From VRUE01 sp963753585 (GTDB lineage: Bacteria; Actinomycetota; Thermoleophilia; Solirubrobacterales; 70-9), in contig CAVWCU010000001.1 in assembly GCA_963753585.1 (NCBI GenBank), positions 1,736,001 to 1,800,000 of the forward strand: a stretch of DNA of 64,000 bases, written 5' to 3'. Shown here one piece after another: positions 59,024-64,000 of this stretch; the stretch's first letter is position 1; each line of letters begins with the position of its first letter. The position numbers and the translations under genes are program-made. The notes beneath the pieces are model-generated. The model saw nothing but the letters and a program-made list of their open reading frames with translations, ran no database searches and was not told the origin of the DNA.

Positions 59024-60641
59024 GCGAACGCACCTCCATGGCGGCGCTCTCGCTGCGCTCCGGCGAGACCGAGCAAGAGAGCGAGGGCTCCGATCGCGAT
59101 CGCCGCCCACGGCGTGCCGGGGGGGTCCGCCCCGGCGCCGTGCAGCCCGGGCGCCCCCAGGAGTAGCCCCTCCCTGGGACTGCCGGCGCTGGCCCCAACG
59201 AGCGTCCCAGTGACTTCACGCCCGCTGCCGTCGCCTTCCCCGCGGCCAGGCGCGGACGGAGTCCGCGGCTCCGGGGAGCCGCTTTTGCCGAACCCCGCTC
59301 CCGGTGCTGCCCCGCCGGACGAGGCGCTGGCGGCGCCGGCGACGTCGTTGCTGCCCGCGGAGAAGCCGCTGCCGCCGTGCCCTCCGCTGGATTCGGCCGT
59401 TGCCGTCACGGTTGGCTGGACGGCGTTGCCGCCCCGCCTGGACTCGCTGTGGTTGCGCGCGGCGCGCGGCGTTGCGCACCACCCGGGCACCCCCCGGCGT
59501 CCTCCCCTTGCTCTGCGGTTTGGGACGGCTGAAGAGCGGCGCCCCGGCTCCACCGCCGCCGGCGATCACCCCGTCTCCCCGCTGCGCTCCTGCGCCGCCG
59601 CTGCCGGGCTGCTTGCCAGGCGGAGATTTGAGCGCTCGCGGCGCCGCCGGGATCGGCCAGGTCTGACCGGCGAAGGCGGGGGCGACGAAGGCGGTCATCC
59701 AGACGCCGTTTATGTCGTCGCTGCGCTTCCAGCGAATGTGGCCGTCGGGCTCCTGCAGCGACGCCATGTAGTCGAGTGGCTCTTCGCTCTCCCCGCCACC
59801 ACCAGTCAGCCAGGTTTCCGGGTTCTCGCCGACGGCCCAGATCGCCTGGACCGCCCAGGCGGTGGAGGCGGCATTCGATTCGGATTCGCCCGGCAGGGCG
59901 GGGAAGCCGCCGTCAGGGGCCTGGGCGTCGCGCAGGTAGTCGAGCCCCCTGTCCACCGCACCCGAGCCGCGCCGGCCGGCCGCGACCAGCGCCTGGATCG
60001 CGGCGCCGGTCATGTCGACTTCGTCCCGGCGCCTCGCGGTCCTTCCAGGACCAGCCGCCGTCGTCACGCTGCTGCGGCTTCGACCCAGTCGGCGGCGCGC
60101 TGGATCGGGGCCTGGGCGGCGGGATCCTCGACCGGGGCGAGGGCGAGGATGGCGAAGATCGTGTCGTTGACCCCCGCCTGGCCGCCCGGCACGTGCGGGA
60201 AGGAGCCATCCGGGCGCTTGCGCGCGAGCAGCTCCCCGACCAGGTCGACGCCGCCGAAGTCGTGGGGCGCGGCGCCGGCGGCGTTGACCACCATCAGTTC
60301 TCGCTCGAAGGTCGTCGTGCAGACCTGCGGCGCGCAGAGCTCTTCCGCGACCCCTTCCTGGAAGTGCGAGACGAGGAAGGTGAAGGCATCGACGCCGCCC
60401 GGCCTTGCCTGGTCCTGCGGGTTGATCCCGGCGGCGGCCAGCGCCAGCGCGGTCCAGGCGCTGGCGATCTGGCTCGGTTCCCCCGCCTTGGCAAAGCCGC
60501 CACCGCCGCTGCTGCACGTTCTGCAGGTAGCGGACCGTGCTGTCGAGCCGCGCCTTGTTCTCCGCATTGGGAGGGCCTGCCAGCGCCGAGGCGGTGGCGA
60601 TCAGCGAGCACAGCGCGATGGCGGCGTGCGAGGCGGCGCAC
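59020..60641 (-). CDS. Membrane-anchored alpha/alpha-barrel (prenyltransferase-repeat) protein (several frame breaks)
   Basis: About 540 residues. Signal peptide pieced from MRRLARR and IALCSLIATASALAG; then five QW-like repeats (GGFAKAGEPSQIASAWTAL, GSFPHVPGGQAGVNDTIFAI, GGWSWKDREAP/VDMTGAAIQAL, GGFPALPGESESNAASTAWA, GHIRWKRSDDINGVWMTAF), a Gly/Pro/Ser-rich linker of about 170 residues, one transmembrane segment (WAAIAIGALALLLGLAG) and a short basic tail. This repeat is that of squalene cyclases and of the cobalamin-binding barrel of intrinsic factor; the cyclase DxDD motif is absent. Frame changes near 60620, 60515, 60065, 60020 and 59450. Starts three bases after the DUF4430 gene; stop overlaps the ExbB-type start. 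Confidence 0.72.
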
Positions 60642-60644
60642 GAT

Positions 60645-61953
60645 CTAGGCGGGCACCCGGACCCTGCCGATCGCGGCGCTCGAGCTGCGCCCCAGAGCGT
60701 CGACGACAGTCATCCGCAGGCGGTAGGTCGCTCCCCGGGGCAGGCGCAAGCGTCGTCGAGGTGGCGCTCGTGCCCCGCGCCCTGTTCACGTAGCGAGCCG
60801 GCTTGCGCCCGAGCGCCTGCGAGGAGATCGTCCACCCCTCGATCCCCACCCCGGCATCGAGCACCCGCCAGCTCGCCTTGACCAAGCCCTGGTCGATGCG
60901 GCTGCGATCCAGCCGCCGTAGCTGCAGGCGCAGCGGCGTGGCGTCCGCTGGAGAAACCGGGCCGGAGCTGGATCCCGGCTGCCCCGCGCCGCTCGCCGGT
61001 TTTTCCGTTTCCGGCTTGGGCTCCTCGATTTCGGCCGGCGGTGGGATGCGCACCTGGTCTTCCGCCGGTGGCGCTCCGCAGTCGCTCGCCGGCGGCTCGG
61101 GCACGCAGACGTCGAGGCGATTCGAGCGGATCACGGTCTCCTCACCGGATGGGTCGGTCGAGGTCGCCTTGATCCGGTGCCAGCCCGGCTCGTCGAAGCT
61201 GATGCTCGCCTCGCCGTTCTCGTCGGTAACGACCGTGTCCGCGCTCTCGGTCTCGATCAGCTCGAACCCTTTGGCGTTGGTCGAGACCGGCGCCACTTCG
61301 GCCCCCTCGAAGGGGTCCGACCCGGTCCGCTGGGGTGAGGCCGGCGGGTCGCCCTCGTTGAAGCCATCCCAGGCGACCACCTCGAGCTCGAACGGCACGT
61401 TCAGCTCGGCGGTCGCCGTCAGCAGCCGGGCACCACCCGAGTAGTCGGCGGGATAGAGGCCCAGCCGTGGTCTGCCGCTGAATGCGTCGTAGACCCACAG
61501 CACCTCGTCGCCCCCGTCGAGCTGGTACTGGCAGCCGCCGACGCTGGTGTAGACGTTGTTGACGGCGACGCCCCAGTACTCGCCTTTGCCTTCGTCCTGC
61601 GCGTCGGGGCCCCAGCGCTTGATGAAGTAGTCCTCGAACGGCTCCTCGTACCAGAGCCCGTCGAAGTCTTCGCCGAGGATGCTCATCGCGTCGACCGAGG
61701 CCGCGGTGGGGGTCGGGCCGGGTGCGGGATTCGCACCGTTGTTGAGCCCGTTGCAGCGCCGCCCCGCTTCGGGGGCTTTCGCATCCGAGACGGCCCTGAT
61801 GTTGCGGCCGTCGGTCAGGATCGGCCCCTCGAAGAGGGTTTCGCCGCGGCCCTCGATCCGCACGTTGACCTCGGTCGGCGCAGCTGACACTGTGGATGCA
61901 GCGAGGGTGAGGGTGAGAAGGGCGACGCCGAGCGCCGCGATGGTCGTTCGCAT
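60645..61953 (-). CDS. Secreted DUF4430-type protein under cobalamin riboswitch (one frame break)
   Basis: About 435 residues. Signal peptide (LGVALLTLTLAASTVSA); a DUF4430-like domain in residues 24-160, with VNVRIEGRGETLFEG at the start and YWGVAVNNVYTSVGGCQYQLDGGDEVLWVYD at the end; an Ig-like unit (ADTVVTDENGEASISFDEPGWHRIKATS); a Pro/Glu-rich linker; and a C-terminal beta domain ending VVDALGRSSSAAIGRVRVPA. DUF4430 is homologous to the beta domain that closes over cobalamin in intrinsic factor and transcobalamin. The frame shifts near 60750. ATG 61953 has AAAGGGG upstream. First gene of the riboswitch operon; the next starts three bases later. Confidence 0.75.
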
Positions 61954-61990
61954 GCCTTGGCCCCTTTCCGCGAGGGCGGTAGACGGTTGG

Positions 61991-62140
61991 GGATCGGAGG
62001 GAGGTCTCCTGGCTTCCGAGCTTCCCGTTGCGCCTTCCCAGCTCTCGCCAGTGGCTGCACCGCGTGCGTGCAACGGGCTTCCTCGGTCACAGTGGCGGGC
62101 CCGCGCCGGTCTCTCACCGGCTTCCCTTATCCACCGATCC
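61991..62140 (-). promoter_or_regulatory. Cobalamin riboswitch controlling the leftward operon
   Basis: On the minus strand: P1 arm GGATCGG, then GGGAAGCCGGTGAGAGACC, the B12-box-type core GGCCCGCCACTGTGACCGAG, and 3' GAAGCCAGGAGACC with the closing CCGATCC arm. All hallmark blocks of the class are present in order. It ends 37 bases before the DUF4430 start, consistent with translational or transcriptional OFF control by cobalamin. Confidence 0.92.
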
Positions 62141-62278
62141 TCTTGTTCGGCGCCAGTCTAGCCCACACTCGGGTCACGCCATGACAGCGGGTGAAAAGCG
62201 CTTTACCCCAGTGGAACAGCCTCCGGCGAACAGTCATGCCAGCCGGATCTCCAGTAGGTTGCCCGCCACATAACCACC

Positions 62279-62434
62279 GGATCGGTGGACGGGGAAGCCG
62301 GTGTAAATCCGGCGCGGGCCCGCCACTGTGACCGAGCGAAACGCCCGTCGCACGCCACGCGGCAGCCACTGACCCAACAGGTCGGGAAGGCGCGATGGGA
62401 ATGGCTCGGAAGCCAGGAGACCTCCCTCCGATCC
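62279..62434 (+). promoter_or_regulatory. Cobalamin riboswitch controlling the rightward barrel/DUF4430 gene
   Basis: P1 arm GGATCGG (62279-62285) and CCGATCC (62428-62434); GGGAAGCCGGTGTAAATCC, GGCCCGCCACTGTGACCGAG and GAAGCCAGGAGACC in order. The core and 3' part are nearly identical to the divergent copy at 61991-62140, which points to duplication. It ends 32 bases before ATG 62467. The 138 bases between the two riboswitches must hold both promoters. Confidence 0.93.
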
Positions 62435-62466
62435 TCCTTCAAGCCCTCGAGGAAAGGGGTTCACGG

Positions 62467-63999
62467 ATGCAACCGGTAACCGTTCGACGTACCTTCGCGC
62501 TCTGCGCTTCGCTTCTCACTCTCGCCGCATTTCCGGCGACCGCCTCGGCCACGTCGAGTCAGGCTGAAATCGACGCCGCGATCGATAATGCGGTCGAGTA
62601 CGTCCTCCCCCAGCAGGAAGCCGCAACCGGCGCCATTCCCGGCTTCGGCGGCGACTGGATAGCCACCTCACTGGCTGCCGCCGACATCGACACGGCTGCG
62701 GTCAGCAGCTCCGGCGGACCTAGCTTGCAGGACTACCTGCTCGGGGAATACGACTCGGAATTCTGGGCCGAGGAACCGCCGCTCCCCGCCACCGACTACG
62801 AGCGAGCGATCCTCGTCTCCCACGCCGCCGGGCTCGACCCAGCCCGTCTTTCCGCCGACTCAAACCTCTTGGCACAGCTGGCCGGGCGCTGGAACCCCGG
62901 TGCCGGCAGCTTCGGCGAACCGAGCAGCTTCAGCACGGCGTTCGGGATCCTGGCGATGAAGACGTCTCCGGTGCCGGCCTGGGGGCTCGAACCGGTGGTC
63001 TCCTACCTGCGCCGCAATCAGCACGACGACGGTGGCTGGACCTTCGGCACCGCCACCACCCCCGCCGCCCAGGCCGAACCGAGTGAAACCGACATGACCG
63101 GCGCCGCGGTCGCCGCCCTCTGCGAGGCCGGGGTCCCCGCCTACGACCCCGACGTCGTCGACGCGCTCGACTATCTGCAGGGGTTGCTTGTCAACGCGAC
63201 CGGTGCCGTCCACTACGCGTTCGGCGACAACTCGGACGCCACCGCCTGGGTCATCAGCGGCCTCAACGCCTGTGGGATCGACCCGCAGTCGCCGGACTGG
63301 ACGACCGCCGCGGGCAAGACCCCGATCGACCACCTTCTCTCGCTGCAGGTGCCGTCTGGGCCGGAAGCGGGAGGGTTCGGCTACGACAACACGAGCGAAG
63401 CCAATCTCTACTCGACCCAGGACGCGCTGAGGGCGATCGCCGGGGGTGTGTTCACCGCCGAGCCGTTGAGCCGCAGGCCAACGCCTGAGGTGGCCGCCGG
63501 CACACCGGCTCCACACGTTCTGGTCATCGGAGCGGCGCCGGGCAACGTGAGGATGTGCAAGGTGACGGCGCCCGTCGGTGCGTCGCTCACCAACGTGCTG
63601 AGCGCGGCTCAGGCCGGCTCCCATCCCTCCGGTTGCGTGACCTCGTTCACGGTTGCCGGTGGCGAGGTGAGCTCGATCAACGGGTTCGCTCCGGACAATC
63701 AGGATGAGGCCTGGCTGCTGCGGCTCGACCGTGGCTCCGCGGCCGCCGCCGGCGAGCAATCGGTCGGGTTCGGCGACGTCATCTCGCTGCGGCTCGGCGA
63801 GCGCCCGAGCACTCAGGACGGGGCCGGCGTTGCCGGTCCGGCCGGGAAGGCGGGAAATCGGGGACCACGCGGCAGGCGCGGTCCGAAAGGCAAACCCGGC
63901 CGCAACGCTCACATCACCTGCCGGGCGCATCGCGGCAAGCGATCCGGCAAGGCGCGGATCCGTTGCGGCGTGAAGAAGGGCAAGGCCAAGCGCCGCTGA
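62467..63999 (+). CDS. Secreted transcobalamin-like protein: alpha/alpha-barrel plus DUF4430
   Basis: 510 residues. Signal peptide (ALCASLLTLAAFPATASA); five barrel repeats in residues 30-335 (GGDWIATSLAAADIDTAAV, GSFGEPSSFSTAFGILAM, DDGGWTFGTATTP, SETDMTGAAVAALCEAGV, GAVHYAFGDNSDATAWVI, GGFGYDNTSEANLYSTQDAL); a DUF4430-like domain at about 350-442 (ASLTNVLSAAQAGSHPSGC, VAGGEVSSINGFAPDNQDEAW, VGFGDVISLRLGER); then a collagen-like Gly-Pro/Lys-rich tail with CRAHRGKRSGKARIRCGVK, which may attach to the wall. Barrel then DUF4430 is the order of intrinsic factor. No cyclase DxDD motif. A cobalamin riboswitch precedes it. ATG 62467 gives a clean signal peptide. Cobalamin binding is inferred. Confidence 0.82.
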   Translation: MQPVTVRRTFALCASLLTLAAFPATASATSSQAEIDAAIDNAVEYVLPQQEAATGAIPGFGGDWIATSLAAADIDTAAVSSSGGPSLQDYLLGEYDSEFWAEEPPLPATDYERAILVSHAAGLDPARLSADSNLLAQLAGRWNPGAGSFGEPSSFSTAFGILAMKTSPVPAWGLEPVVSYLRRNQHDDGGWTFGTATTPAAQAEPSETDMTGAAVAALCEAGVPAYDPDVVDALDYLQGLLVNATGAVHYAFGDNSDATAWVISGLNACGIDPQSPDWTTAAGKTPIDHLLSLQVPSGPEAGGFGYDNTSEANLYSTQDALRAIAGGVFTAEPLSRRPTPEVAAGTPAPHVLVIGAAPGNVRMCKVTAPVGASLTNVLSAAQAGSHPSGCVTSFTVAGGEVSSINGFAPDNQDEAWLLRLDRGSAAAAGEQSVGFGDVISLRLGERPSTQDGAGVAGPAGKAGNRGPRGRRGPKGKPGRNAHITCRAHRGKRSGKARIRCGVKKGKAKRR

Positions 64000-64000
64000 G

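Noticed and set aside
59020..60641. The barrel protein as a squalene or hopene cyclase or prenyltransferase enzyme
   Set aside because: It is exported and membrane anchored, has no DxDD motif, and sits in a B12-riboswitch operon with ExbB/DUF2149 genes.

Overview
The window is very GC-rich, gene-dense bacterial chromosome with no rRNA, tRNA, CRISPR array or transposase that I can see. The gene content points to Actinomycetota, most likely class Thermoleophilia (Solirubrobacterales-like). It has an E2o-E1o fused 2-oxoglutarate dehydrogenase, a decaprenyl-phosphate phosphoribosyltransferase, a c-di-AMP riboswitch in front of an NlpC/P60 hydrolase, a PAC2 protein, a mycobacterial-type acyl reductase, and secreted proteins with NGAV/KL repeats or HtaA-like domains. 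The taxonomic call is inference from this content.

Layout. 1-13 kb: 3' end of citrate synthase, two small unknown genes, a restriction-nuclease/STAND-like ATPase gene, a UbiA-family prenyltransferase, an AGPS-like FAD oxidase with a fatty acyl reductase (possible ether-lipid pair), and the divergent 2-oxoglutarate dehydrogenase fusion. 13-22 kb: DUF3817 protein, aconitase, an SDR, the riboswitch-controlled NlpC/P60 protein, and a four-gene polyamine-type ABC operon. 22-34 kb: acyl-CoA carboxylase beta chain and methylmalonyl-CoA-mutase-type large subunit (propionate/B12 metabolism), an HTH plus nucleotidyltransferase pair, secreted proteins, UDP-glucuronate decarboxylase, a membrane-tethered sigma/anti-sigma fusion with a surface protein, and IMPase. 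34-47 kb: helicase-nuclease, PAC2, ABC exporter with FtsX permease and TetR regulator, split TauE/SafE pair, OtsB, SIMPL, PolX, thioredoxin and tautomerase. 47-58 kb: IleS, tandem SDRs, a 2-hydroxyacid dehydrogenase with benzoylformate decarboxylase, an M15-like peptidase and a lipoprotein.

The most interesting region is 58.0-64.0 kb. Two divergent transcription units each start with a cobalamin riboswitch. The leftward operon encodes a secreted DUF4430-type protein, a membrane-anchored alpha/alpha-barrel (prenyltransferase-repeat) protein, a MotA/TolQ/ExbB-type proton channel and a DUF2149 (ExbD-like) protein. The rightward gene encodes a secreted barrel plus DUF4430 protein. This barrel/DUF4430 arrangement is that of animal intrinsic factor and transcobalamin. 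I read the locus as a candidate B12-repressed, transcobalamin-like cobalamin capture system coupled to a proton-driven motor.

Caveat: many otherwise well conserved genes are broken by one-base frameshifts, at least one of them in a run of seven C. The simplest reading is assembly or read error, so I give merged gene spans and state where the frame changes.
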